Source: Harmonia axyridis
Taxonomy: Eukaryota; Arthropoda; Insecta; Coleoptera; Coccinellidae
Direction of reading: 5' to 3'
NCBI RefSeq assembly: GCF_914767665.1
Contig: NC_059503.1
Span: 33,976,001 to 34,040,000, forward strand
Length of the DNA: 64,000 nt
Shown here: piece after piece, positions 46,703 to 56,661 of the stretch
Numbering within the stretch: position 1 is the first letter of the stretch
How the letters are laid out: each line of letters starts with the position of its first letter
Notes under the pieces: generated by a model
Databases searched by the model: none
Seen by the model: the letters and a program-made list of their open reading frames with translations, nothing else
What the model was told of the DNA's origin: nothing
Position numbers and translations under genes: made by a program

Positions 46703-47432
46703 TTCCATAATCGAAACATACATTGAAAAGAAAATACGTCAATATAACTAAATAAACTATGCAAAACTAAAACGTTCAGATTTGAAAAACAGAAATCAAG
46801 CACTCCTCGACATTGTATGGTTCCAGATTTATCAATAAATTTTTGATTTGATTTTTGAAAAGGTTTCCTTTTAGTATTTGATAACTCCTCGGGAGCTTAT
46901 CAAACAGCTTCAAGCACATATATTACACATTTTTCTGCGTCAGTGAAAGTGAATATCTGGGAAAGTGAAACAGGTGGATGCGCCTTGTTCTATTGGAATT
47001 CTCATATTCCCGAAACAGATCATGGTTGTTCTTAAAAAATAATAAGCATTTTAGAATATAAGTTCCGGCAGTAGTAAGTATTCCCTGACTTTTAAAATGT
47101 CCGCGGCAAGATGTCCTCGCAGTGAAACCAAGCATGGTTCTGAGTGCTCTTTTTTGGACCACAAAAATCCTTCCAACGTCCGAACCGTTACCCCAAGCTA
47201 TGATTCCATAGGACATGATCGAATGAAAATTAGAGAAGTACACTGTCCTCATAACCTCAGAGTCGGACTGCAATGCCAAAACACGGAGAGTGTAGAGAAC
47301 AGAGTTCAATTTACTACGCAATGAGTTGATATGTTCCGACCAATTCAGCTGATGATCAATTAGAACACCCAGGAAGCTAGTACTGGCGGAAACCTTCACA
47401 TCAACCTCTATTGATGAATATAAAATGTCCAA
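46668..47432 (-). pseudogene. Jockey/CR1-like LINE 3' end with (TAA)n tail
   Basis: On minus, an open frame of 169 codons begins near 47432: SASTSFLGVLIDHQLNWSEH, then YFSNFHSIMSYGIIAWGNGS and FVVQKRALRTMLGFTARTSC. This is the post-YxDD region (FLGV.LD..L.W..H; the H..M.YGI..WG block; QK.A.R). A degraded RLFNKLP-like tail follows to about 46860. The 3' end GGAAATAAATATATTATTAT at 46700-46672 carries the microsatellite tail. The open C-terminal frame suggests a younger copy than others here, but 5' truncated. Confidence 0.85.
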
Positions 47433-47666
47433 AAAAGTGTTATAGTTTATGCGAATTGAAGAGATGTTGCAAGTGGTAGAATAATTTCTATTGTTCTGTT
47501 TTTATTTATTTATTTCAATTATATCGCAAACACTTCTATAGACTTAATATGGTAAGGAGCCATACAAAAATTGCTCATATCAAAAGCAAAAATGTGCTGC
47601 TTGTCCTCAGTATAAGTCATGATATAACATGTATTATTAATCAAGGATTTATTACTGTTGAAGTTA
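47433..47666. other. Short stretch with a possible LINE tail
   Basis: On minus, AATTGAAATAAATAAATAAA near 47520-47500 looks like another LINE 3' tail. Confidence 0.35.
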
Positions 47667-47756
47667 TACACAGTGTCCGTAAAGTATGGAACAAATTCAT
47701 TTTTAGCTAAACAGACCTTTTTAAGAAATAATCCTGAAACAAGTCGATTTTTGATT

Positions 47757-48562
47757 TTATCTACTCCTATTGAATTAGATATTCATTATTCAACTGTTTT
47801 TGAGCAATTAATAGTATCTATCAACAAACATCGTGAGTTATAATAACTCACTATAATAAATCGGAAAATATGGATCTGTGGTTCTATACTTCTCTGCTTT
47901 TATTCGATTGGCCGAAAGGGAACATTCCATTATTGTTATTGAGGGGAGGAATGTCCGAGGGAATGTCACTTCAATAATTTTGACGTTTGCAAATTAAGTT
48001 GATATCTAATTATTGTGAATGTTTTGCTGAAAACGATTAATTCAGATAGTGAAGATGAAATATTATATGGGTATACATTTCCAAAAGACAAACAGCTAAT
48101 GTTACCATACAGAATTACTTGCCCGAAAAAATATAAAGGAGTTTGTAGCAGTAACGTCATTAAGTCGTCGTTTACAGGGAATGTTTTTTGGTATATTTTA
48201 ATGCATTTTTATAGGCAACTATTAAGGGTTTTCAATATAGTTCTATGTCTGTACTCTGTACTGGATTAGAGCTAGCCGAAGCTTGTTCGATTGTGATTGG
48301 TGACGCTAAGTTTCCATTTCTCTTGTAGTCGGGATTGAGCACATATGTTTATTTCCCGTTCCTTCTGTCTATATTCTAAGTCTGTATTTTTTCTTAGTAT
48401 TCATTGATATAGTCGTAGATAAAGTATAGTATTCAACTTGCGGTAATGGTCATAACTCACTTGATGAATTACATCACGAGCCGCAGGCGAGTGATGTAAA
48501 ACTTCAAACTTTATCTGCGTGAGTTATGACCTACATTACCGCTCGTTGAATAATATACTATT
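47757..48562 (+). mobile_element. Family X hairpin-ended MITE, copy C
   Basis: Collinear with copies A and B. It interrupts FB1 between GATTTTA and ATTTACC; the uninterrupted arm elsewhere reads GATTTTAATTTACC. The hairpin apex is CACGAGCCGCAGGCGAGTG at 48475-48493, the exact reverse complement of the apex of copy B in the same orientation. It must be younger than FB1. Confidence 0.95.
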
Positions 48563-48721
48563 AATTTACCGTATTTTGAAATAATAATCTAAAATAAAGG
48601 GAGGATTCACTTTTCAGTAATGACATCACCGTCATTTTTTTAATGGAACAATTCCATTCTGTCTTAATATTCCGATTTATCTAGCTGAGCTAAAAATGTA
48701 TCACATGTTGATTCCAATTGG

Positions 48722-49121
48722 TACAGGGTGGACAAAATTACAATAGTTTTATGTGTGCTCATAAAGTAACGCGTAACATTCTTTATTAGTTGAATTAACA
48801 ATATTATCAAAAATACTTATTGTCTAGCGGCAATAAACAAATAATGACATTTCACAAAAAACTAGACGACTATGCTTTTTTTAAATTGATAAGAAATAAT
48901 TTCTTTCCTATTTTGTCTGCTAGACCACAAGTGCCAAACATGTTTGGAAACAGCTCATTTTTATTAATCTAAAAATATAATAAACTACAGGGTGTTACAT
49001 TCAAACCAATTGCCGCTAGACAATAAGTATTTCTGATAATATTATTAATTTAACTTATGAAGAATATTACGAGTTACTTTATGAGCACACACAAAACTAT
49101 TGTAATTTTGTCCACCCTGTA
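48722..49121. repeat. Inner shell of FB1 copy 1
   Basis: TACAGGGTGGACAAAATTAC at 48722 is mirrored by GTAATTTTGTCCACCCTGTA ending at 49121. On the right, TACAGGGTGTTACATTCAAA (about 48988) marks a further, inner end, so a unit of about 135 bp with its own ACAGGGTG ends can be delimited. Confidence 0.8.
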
Positions 49122-49346
49122 TCAAACATGTGATACATTTTTGGAATCAGCTCAGCTAGAGTAATCGAAAAATTGAGACAATCCATTTGAAAAAAATGAC
49201 GGTGACATCATTACTGGAAAATAATTCCCCTTTATATCAGACTATTATTTTAAAATACGAAAAAAATCGAAGTGTTTCAGGATTATTTCTTAAAATGGTC
49301 TGTGTAGCTGAAAATGAATTTGTTCTATACTTTACGGACACAGTGT

Positions 49347-50016
49347 ATATACATGGTGGCCATTTGAAAACGAAACAGACGAGATTACAGACGAAATAAA
49401 GTTTTTCGATAGAAATGCTCGGACAGGTCGATTTCTGTTTCGAGGGGGACAACTTAAGATGTAGGTTACGGACGCATAGCGCTTCAACCCTTGCTACTAT
49501 AATCCCCCCCCCAAATTTTGAATAGGGAAGATGGGGTGAGTGATACCTCATTTGAAAGGTATTTTTATACTGATTTCAGCACAGTAATTGTTTTTTCTTT
49601 TAATGCATTAGTTCTCGAAATATTCTTAACTAAGTATTTGGAAATGAAGTGGTGTTTTCATGGCGCTTGTAGTGTTCGACATTTTGAGCTTCAAAACAAC
49701 CATGACTGTGGCTTCCTTCCTAACTAACTAACGCATGAATATTTCGAGAACTAATGCATAAAATGAAAAAAACAATTACTGTGCTGAAATCAGTATAAAT
49801 ATACCTTTAAATTGAGGTATCACTCACCCCATCTTCCCTATTCAAAAATTGGGGGTGGGGGTTGTAGCAGCAAGGGTTGAAGCGCTATGCGTCCGTAACC
49901 TACATCTTAAGTTGTCACCCTCGAAACAGAAATCGACCTGTCCGAGCATTTCTATCGAAAAACTTTATTTCGTCTGTAATCTCGTCTGTTTCGTTTTCAA
50001 ATGGCCACCCTGTATA
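49347..50016. mobile_element. Foldback element with TATACAGGGTGGCCATTTG ends
   Basis: The left end TATACATGGTGGCCATTTGA (one mismatch) and right end TCAAATGGCCACCCTGTATA are mirrored for about 270 bp (CGAAACAGACGAGATTACAG, TCGGACAGGTCGATTTCTG, GATGGGGTGAGTGATACCTC). The 120-bp middle is unique. It abuts the right end of FB1 directly. The frames inside encode nothing recognised. Confidence 0.9.
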
Positions 50017-51117
50017 TTTCACGTTATATAAAGAGAATGTTCCTGAAAAGTATGAATTTCAATTCCAGATATCTCATTAAAACCCAATACTTAAATACCC
50101 GTTATTTCAATTCCAAAAAGTCATCTCCATATCCGTCGTTACCCCTCATCATACCCGTCCATTTCTGTCCCTATCCCAATCCGTACCAGCTTGACATCTG
50201 GCCCCATTTTCCCTGTATCCTATTTTCACGGAAATTCTTCCCCTCAGGGCAGCTTGGAGGTCCGGGATGATGTTCCCTTCCAGATCGACCTCGAAAGAAA
50301 TATTGGAATCATATTTTCTTTCCGTTATATTTGCACAACGATACGAGAGACTGGACGCAAATATAACATCCCATCATTGAATGTGATGGCGTCATTTTTT
50401 TTATAGAACCGGCGTCCGGTTGATATTTATCCTGTTTCGATCTATGATGTTTGTCGAAGATATCGGGGAAGTGGATATTTACAAGAATCGATATGGACTC
50501 GGAATGTTTTTCTCCATTCAATTGCAAAGTTTACTCTTCGAGATATGAAAAAATGGAAGATAAAAATGAAATGAAATTTGGAGTAAACAGACTCGACATC
50601 GAAAGTTATGAACCCTGTCAGACTTGTTTGCATTTATAGAAGTACATGGATTCCTGAATGGAAACGTTTTTTCCGAAAAACTACAGACCTGAAAAATCAG
50701 CCTTCAATTAATATTTTTTTCGGGAGATAGTCCTTCATATACCTCGTGCTTGCAATATCATCGAATATTATTCCTTCTGAACTTGAGGAAATATTTGGGT
50801 ATTTGGCAAGAACTCGAGATATGACTACTGAGTATGATTGAAGGAGAACATATCAGTAGATATGACAAAGTTTTCAGCAGCAGTTTAGGTTCAGTAGCTG
50901 AATTCTCCATACTCAGAAAGTTCGAGTCCAGAGATAAATTTTCCGCTTTCATAAGACCTTGAAACCATTCGCTGTTAACTTTGGGATACTGAAAAATATG
51001 ATTGACAAATAAAAACAGCATTGATTCTCCTAACGAGGTTTTCACCCTCTGACAAGTCCCAAAGGAGCCTAAGAGATTCAGGTGAAAAACATCTATAAAT
51101 AACATTAACAACTAGTA
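50017..51117. other. Unannotated stretch
   Basis: No gene or repeat recognised. 50110-50280 is GC-richer. The minus-strand frame at 50758-51111 has no transposase motif despite lying next to the mariner relic. Confidence 0.4.
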
Positions 51118-51640
51118 TCAACCCTCTTTTCTCAATTCATCTCTATATCTTGGAAACATAATTTTGAATCCCCTTGAACTTCTTGAACTCAAATTTGGAG
51201 TAAGGTGTCTAACATTGGACTCCGGAGTGGAATGATGGAGCCATGTTTCATCCATTGCCACATATCGATGCAAAAATTCAGGTTTATTGCACTTAAACAG
51301 CTTCAAACACTGCTCAGATTCATTAACATGCACGTTGTTGATTTTGATCGATTGTGAGCTCGCGCGGCACTCATTTTGCACACTGATTTCTCATGTACAA
51401 ATATTCGTGAATGATATGAGGATACACGCTCAGATGATATCTTAACAATGTCTGCTATCTCGATCAACTTCACTTTAGGGCCATTCAAAAATATTTTGTG
51501 AATTTTTTGATTTTTTCATCGGTGTTCATTTCACCACGTTTAAACTCAATCAATGATGGTTTATTTTCCTGGTGCAGACCCCGGAAACTCATCACCAAAC
51601 CAAGATTTTGCCTCAACTGTATTTTCCTACAATTGTTATG
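51118..51640 (-). pseudogene. Mariner transposase, N-terminal half, frameshifted
   Basis: On minus: NKPSLIEFKRGEMNTDEKIK (about 51575-51515), GPKVKLIEIADIVKISSERV (51485-51420), a frame change, then QCLKLFKCNKPEFLHRYVAM and DETWLHHSTPESN (51320-51200), which contains the first catalytic Asp (MDETW) of the mariner DD34D triad. The second and third catalytic blocks are missing. It resembles mariners rather than Tc1 elements. No TIRs found. Confidence 0.8.
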
Positions 51641-51867
51641 AAAAGTAGCGAAATTCTTCATAGCTGACTCAATTTCAAAACTATGTATTGCTCATACTTA
51701 GGGAAATATTATTTCTCACGGCACTTTGCCCACACCTCACTGGTAGACCAATAAAATTGAGCTTTTGAGTTGTTTCCATAGAAACGCACATACTGTCAAT
51801 GAAGGCCATTTTGATTTGAATCAAGTCCATTACTTGAATTATTGAAATTTGTGCAGTTGTAGGAAAA
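51641..51867. other. Upstream part of family Y, extent unknown
   Basis: Contains GACCAATAAAATTGAGC and other blocks that may be the body of family Y. No second copy in the window allows its left end to be set. Confidence 0.3.
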
Positions 51868-52003
51868 GTATAGTGTGCAACATGTGAAGAAAGTCCTTTT
51901 CTCGCTCGTGTGTTTTCAACACTCGCCTTTCAGGCTCGTGCCTCAAACTTCCACACTCGCGAGAAAAATTGGACTTTGTCCACTTGTTGCACAATATCCT
52001 ATC
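51868..52003 (+). repeat. Family Y terminal hairpin
   Basis: The left arm opens GTATAGTGTGCAAC and the right arm ends GTTGCACAATATCCTATC. The stems pair AAGTCC..TTTTCTCGC with GCGAGAAAAATTGGACTT and CGTGTG with CACACT. The apex is CACTCGCCTTTCAGGCTCGTG at 51920-51940. The same positions in family X read GTATAGTATTCAAC, GTTGAATAATATACTATTA and CACTCGCCTGCGGCTCGTG. It is therefore probably the end of a related non-autonomous element. Confidence 0.7.
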
Positions 52004-53090
52004 TTTCCCTTCAAAAACCAATATTTCATCAGCACACGAAGTAGCTACACTCACAACGCAATATCTCACAAACTAATGGTCGGACTGCTGTCAAATTTTG
52101 ACACGTATCGTTTGAAGGTTGGAACTAACTAAAAATCGTATGGATTTAACACTAGCACCGCCATCTGTGCATCAGGCCGGGGACATTTCAATTCGCCTAA
52201 TACATCGCACTATATATCTATTTTGAACAACAGGGTTATGATATTCATATACATTCAAAATCAGGTGAGGGTGTTTGAGCTATACGGTATGTGCGTATGA
52301 GATGAGAATATCATGCATCCTGTGAAGTTCTAGTTCTTGCTTGAACAATCCCAGTCTAAAGTATGAAAAATGAACATTCTACTCGCAAATAAAATGAGAA
52401 AAATAACTAGGCCTTCGTTGCGCCTTGTGAGGTTCCTTTATTCCCATGAAACTCATCTTCTACAACTCAGGGACTTACGATAACAAAAACTTGCAGATTC
52501 AAAGAGCTAACAAAACTCCTTTCCTTGGCATTAATAACTTCCCCCGAGAATGAAACAATATAGATCACCGAAGAATCCATCTCTACATCATCCACCCTTT
52601 TCTCCTTTTTCATCTACACTAAAAGTTGCGAAGAGTTCGAAATTGAAAAGTTCAGACCACTCACATAAGCAACTGTGATTAGTGTTCTTAATTCTGTAGG
52701 AGTAACGCTCCACTAGTTCGAATTATTTAGAGGGCAGCATAGAGCTAAACGCAATCCCTGTTTGTAGAATCTCAACGTATCCTTGGAGACTCGAAGATCG
52801 ATTGTGGGATGAGGATGAGGATTTTTTGCTTGTTTTTAAAGTTATTTTCAGGAAGGCGCCTGATAAAGAAATCAGATTTAATTTAATTTTTTTTTTAAAT
52901 TGGGGATTTCACAAAAGATACATTTCAAACAAAAAACTGCCATCAACTCCTTATTGTAAATGTGCCATAGCGCTAATGATGTGTGTTACAGTGTATTTAG
53001 AAGCAGTCGAGATGCGATGAAAAATCACTCCGACTAACCAAGTAATCAGGAACATTTTGAATTCCTTTTTGCACATAACACGCGTAGCCG
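52004..53090. other. Unannotated AT-rich stretch
   Basis: A short palindrome TGTCAAATTTTGACA lies near 52089-52103. No gene recognised. Confidence 0.4.
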
Positions 53091-53098
53091 CTGCAATC

Positions 53099-53930
53099 AG
53101 GGACGGCGCGAGCAATTTTGGCGCCTGAAGCAAAGAATTTTTTGGCACCCCTGCTGAAAAAGTAACAAAAACAACATGACCACCTTCATAACCACCCCAC
53201 CTACCAAAAAACATCACCTGCTCCGATGAAAATACAGAACTTTCCATTTCCGATGAAGAATCTAGTATGACGTGTTTTTTGGAGTTTTTTAATTAAATAA
53301 AACAGCTACTTACGCTGTATGTATCTTGATTTATTCCTGGATATCTACGACGTCGATGAACAATGCGTAAGTATTATATCTGATATTCACTTCCACAATA
53401 CACAGCGTACGATCGATGAAAGATTACCTATCATAATACAAGATACAAAGGGCGATAAGGCATGCAAAGCTTCGAAAACTAAATGGAAATAAAAACATAT
53501 GTTCCGCTGAAAAGATTTTGGCATTTAACAGTTTCTAATTTCGAATGCAAAATCGTAGGAATTTTTCATATATTGAATGTGTAAACAACTTCCACATTAT
53601 TCGAAAGCGAAGATCGTGTTGTTTTCGTCTTTGTGAAATACATTTCATCCCTCTTTCAAATAAGTTTATAAGGAATGCTGCTTATATTGGTTGGGTTGTC
53701 ATGTGTTATTTATTGAACAGGCGGTTTAGTAAAGACTGTTTTGAGATTTTTATTGCAGGGAATGTTGATAAACTCAGAGGAGCGGATCAACCTCATGTTG
53801 TTTTTAAGAATCAAGACTATATTTTTTTTTAGATATGAAAAGGAGGCCACAAACCGGGCTTAATTGTCGACCCTCGAATTGAGGCGCCTGAAACAGTCGC
53901 TTAACTGTTTTACCCCTAACGCCGGCCCTG
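53099..53930 (+). mobile_element. hAT-type non-autonomous element, copy 3
   Basis: Ends CAGGGACGGCG and CCGGCCCTG; perfect 8-bp target duplication GCTGCAAT at 53091-53098 and 53931-53938. Collinear with copies 1 and 2. The frame after the acceptor-like TTATTGCAG (near 53757) reads GNVDKLRGADQPHVVFKNQD, the best preserved of the three. Confidence 0.95.
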
Positions 53931-53939
53931 GCTGCAATG

Positions 53940-54570
53940 ATGCTGAAAGATGAAAATCGATGATGAAATAATTCTTCTTCTTATTCTTTCATCGGAGGTT
54001 GGACATTAGCAATTTTTATTTTATTGTCAGCCGCTTTGAACAATTCACTGGCCTCTATCCGAACATTATGCCAACGTTTCAATTTGTTCTTATCTTACCT
54101 TCTGTTATTACCCCCAGCAGTTCGTATTTTAATTCTCTCATAATATGTCAAAAGTGTTTCCTCTTTTTAGTGATCCCTACTATGTCTTTCTCCTCAGCTA
54201 TGCGTGAGAAACCGCCACGTTTATAATTATATCCATACATGAGATATCCAGCAATCAACTTCATCATCCTGCAACATCATTCAGATGTTGTAAGGTTATT
54301 CCTTTCTGATTTTTCGAACATCCAGTATTCTGAACCATACAACAGCAGAAAATGGGCAGTATTATCATTTTAAATGTATTTCCTCTTATCTATGCGCGAG
54401 GAACCGGCTCGTTTATAATAATATCTAAACATGAGACATCCAGCAATCTGCTTCATCATCTGCAACATCATTCAGATGTTGTAAGTTTATCCATTTCTGA
54501 TTTATGGAACATCCAGATTTCTGTACCATAAAAAGCTGAAAATGGGTAGTATTATCATTTTAATTGGTGG
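53940..54570 (-). pseudogene. RTE-like LINE C-terminal piece, duplicated in tandem
   Basis: On minus, 54370-54230 reads LYGSEYWMFEKSERNNLTTS, like the LLYG.E.W.L......LE.FE block of RTE-like RTs (compare SILLYEVGVWTLKLNTMRRL at 40.7 kb). A second, direct copy of about 190 bp follows: 54180-54367 and about 54370-54560 share ATCCAGCAATC, CAACATCATTCAGATGTTGT and GTAGTATTATCATTTTAA. Both are broken by stops. Confidence 0.65.
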
Positions 54571-55215
54571 ATTCCATCTCATTGATATAGACCTTGAAAA
54601 GTGTGGAGCAATTCAACACACGTGGCTCTATCAAGTTCTACACGTTCCCTTATTTTGATTGAGGTTGAGAGTGAAATGAATTGATAGGCGGAGAAGCCAT
54701 GATTCAAAAAGATAGTTTGAATATGTATTTTTGAATTTCCAAAGAATTTTATTATGATGAACCAAAATATGAAGCCAGGTTTCCTTCACCTATGAATCTG
54801 GATAAATTCTATACCTAAAATCATTTATATATATTGAGTTATTGGATATAGGTGACCAAATATATTCCAGTAAATTACTCTTTATTTCTATTCAGTAATG
54901 ACGACGTTTCGGCTATTGTTTGTAGCCATTCTCAAGTCATTATGAAACAAGTATTTCTAAAACAGAGTAAGCACCATCGTTACTATTATTCTATTATTCA
55001 TGATCTCTGAGATGTGTCCTTATGGTTTTTATGACGTTGTAAGAGAACAGTATGGTCCTGAAGTATGTGTAGAAATGAAGATGTTATCGAAGTTAATGGA
55101 CGTTAGAGGTAGATATGTGAATCGGAGAATTTTCTTACTAAGGTGTAAAACAGAGAAGGTGATACAATATATATTATCCTAACTAAGGTGCAGAACTTGC
55201 TCTAAAATCATTTAT
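54571..55215. other. Mostly unannotated; one Penelope-like motif
   Basis: On minus at 54902-54936, TTGAGAATGGCTACAAACAA then TAGCCGAAACGTCGT has the stem-GAAACG form of degenerate Penelope-associated hammerheads. The CTGATGA core is not intact. Confidence 0.3.
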
Positions 55216-55310
55216 ACCTAACCAAACCATAAGGAACCGAACAGGAGTAAGAGATGCGTTGAGGCATCTCAAATGGAGCTAGGCTGGAGAAGCTTTTGAC
55301 CGCACATATA
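55216..55310 (+). pseudogene. LINE C-terminal scrap
   Basis: The frame NQTIRNRTGVRDALRHLKWS then a stop resembles the R.TGV.D......LKW.WAGH motif that ends many RTE-like RTs. Only about 30 codons remain. Confidence 0.4.
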
Positions 55311-55420
55311 ATTATAGCCCTTGAAAGCTCTTAATTTCATGTCAGTTTTTTCTCATTTCACCTGAACGTATTCAGAAATGTCATGGAACATATCACGATT
55401 TTACTTTTTGATCATATGTA

Positions 55421-55470
55421 GCCTAGGTGTAGGCGAAACGTCAATAAAACGACTGTCTTTACCTGGAGCT
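55421..55470 (+). ncRNA. Degenerate hammerhead-like/Penelope motif
   Basis: GCCTAGGTGTAGGCGAAACG then TCAATAAAACGAC: a short hairpin followed by GAAACGTC as in Penelope-associated hammerhead relics. The 5' CTGATGA is lost. Confidence 0.3.
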
Positions 55471-56661
55471 TGGAATTATCTATCCCTGATTTTAATCGCT
55501 TCATTTTAATTGCAAACCATATCGTCTAAAAATCAAGTTGTAGAAAAATACTTTTTTTGTCACTGAATAGATATAAATCGAGATTTCTTAGAAATATTTC
55601 CTATTTCTATTCTGGTTCCAACATATCTGTTGGTATAAATTGTTTTGAACGGAATCGTGGCAAAAACGTAGGAGATAAATCATGAATAAAACCCCGCGCT
55701 AGCTGGAAACTTATTCTCTTTCTGCTAATGTATCGTTAAAATGTTTATTCATAAATCAAACTGTACCCTTGAGCCTTCGCAGTCCCAAAAATACGGCCTC
55801 GGAGGCCACTTCTACGTTTTCCGATGCTAATTTCAGCAAGCTCCGGAATAATCTCGAATAAAAGACACCTGCTCCGTAAATTTCACGAGATAAATGGCGT
55901 ATCGAACTTCCTCTCTGCACCTGAAACTTTTTAATGTTTCACTCCCGATGAAAATTATCGTTTGACTTGAATCGAAAGGTGTGTTTAACTGTTTAATAGT
56001 TGCTTATAGCAACAGTTTTAATTATGATTTGAGAACATGAATGTTGAAATAATTATGATCTGGCTACCTTCAAATAGTGGAAGAAGGTTAAAACTCAAAT
56101 TATTGATAGCAAGATACAGCTCTGTCTCATCATGCCGCTGGTATTAGATAATTTGTAGATTTTAACGTTCTCAACAAGTGCATTGGCTGGAGAAATCCTA
56201 TAGAATAGCCAGATAGATCTTCAGATCTGTCTCATGTAGACTTTTTTTGTGGGGCCACCTGAATCGAAAATTAATAGCACAGAATGCGTCTGCTGGGAAG
56301 AATTACACCTCCTCATCAATTTTTATCCTCCTGTCTTGTATTTTTGAAAATATTTCATGTTTCAGATAAATTGGGAGGTATTCTCAAACATCATAAATAT
56401 TAAGCAATAATACGATATTGAAACAATTTGTTCAGTCTTTCTGGAGGAAAACACTTTTTCAACAACATGTCACATGACCCATCTTCCCTATTCAAATTTA
56501 AAGGTTAGGGTTGCCGCATAGAGGGATGAAATTATATGATGATGGTTTTTATGGAAAAAAAGTCTCGCTCAAGAAAAAAAAAATTGGAGGTTGGAGCGAT
56601 TTACCTAATATCTAATTTTTTTTGCCTCTATTCACATACCATGTATGTGTGCATTTCAATA
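55471..56661. other. Unannotated stretch
   Basis: 55690-55970 is GC-richer, apparently unique. No gene recognised. Confidence 0.4.

Larger units (their letters stand above)
47667..49347. mobile_element. Foldback element (FB1), copy 1, with nested insertions
   Basis: The outer ends are ACACAGTGTCCGTAAAGTAT (47668) and its complement ending at about 49347. The left arm is split by family X copy C (47757-48562). Without that insert the element is about 0.88 kb, close to copy 2 at 56662-57595. Mid-shell landmarks TGACATCACCGTCATTTTTT and the inner ends at 48722 and 49121 are mirrored. The centre, with TCTGCTAGACCACAAGTGCC, is in the opposite orientation to copy 2. Confidence 0.85.

Noticed and set aside
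50758..51111. Continuation of the mariner transposase
   Set aside because: The frame carries none of the HQDNA or YSPDL blocks expected there.
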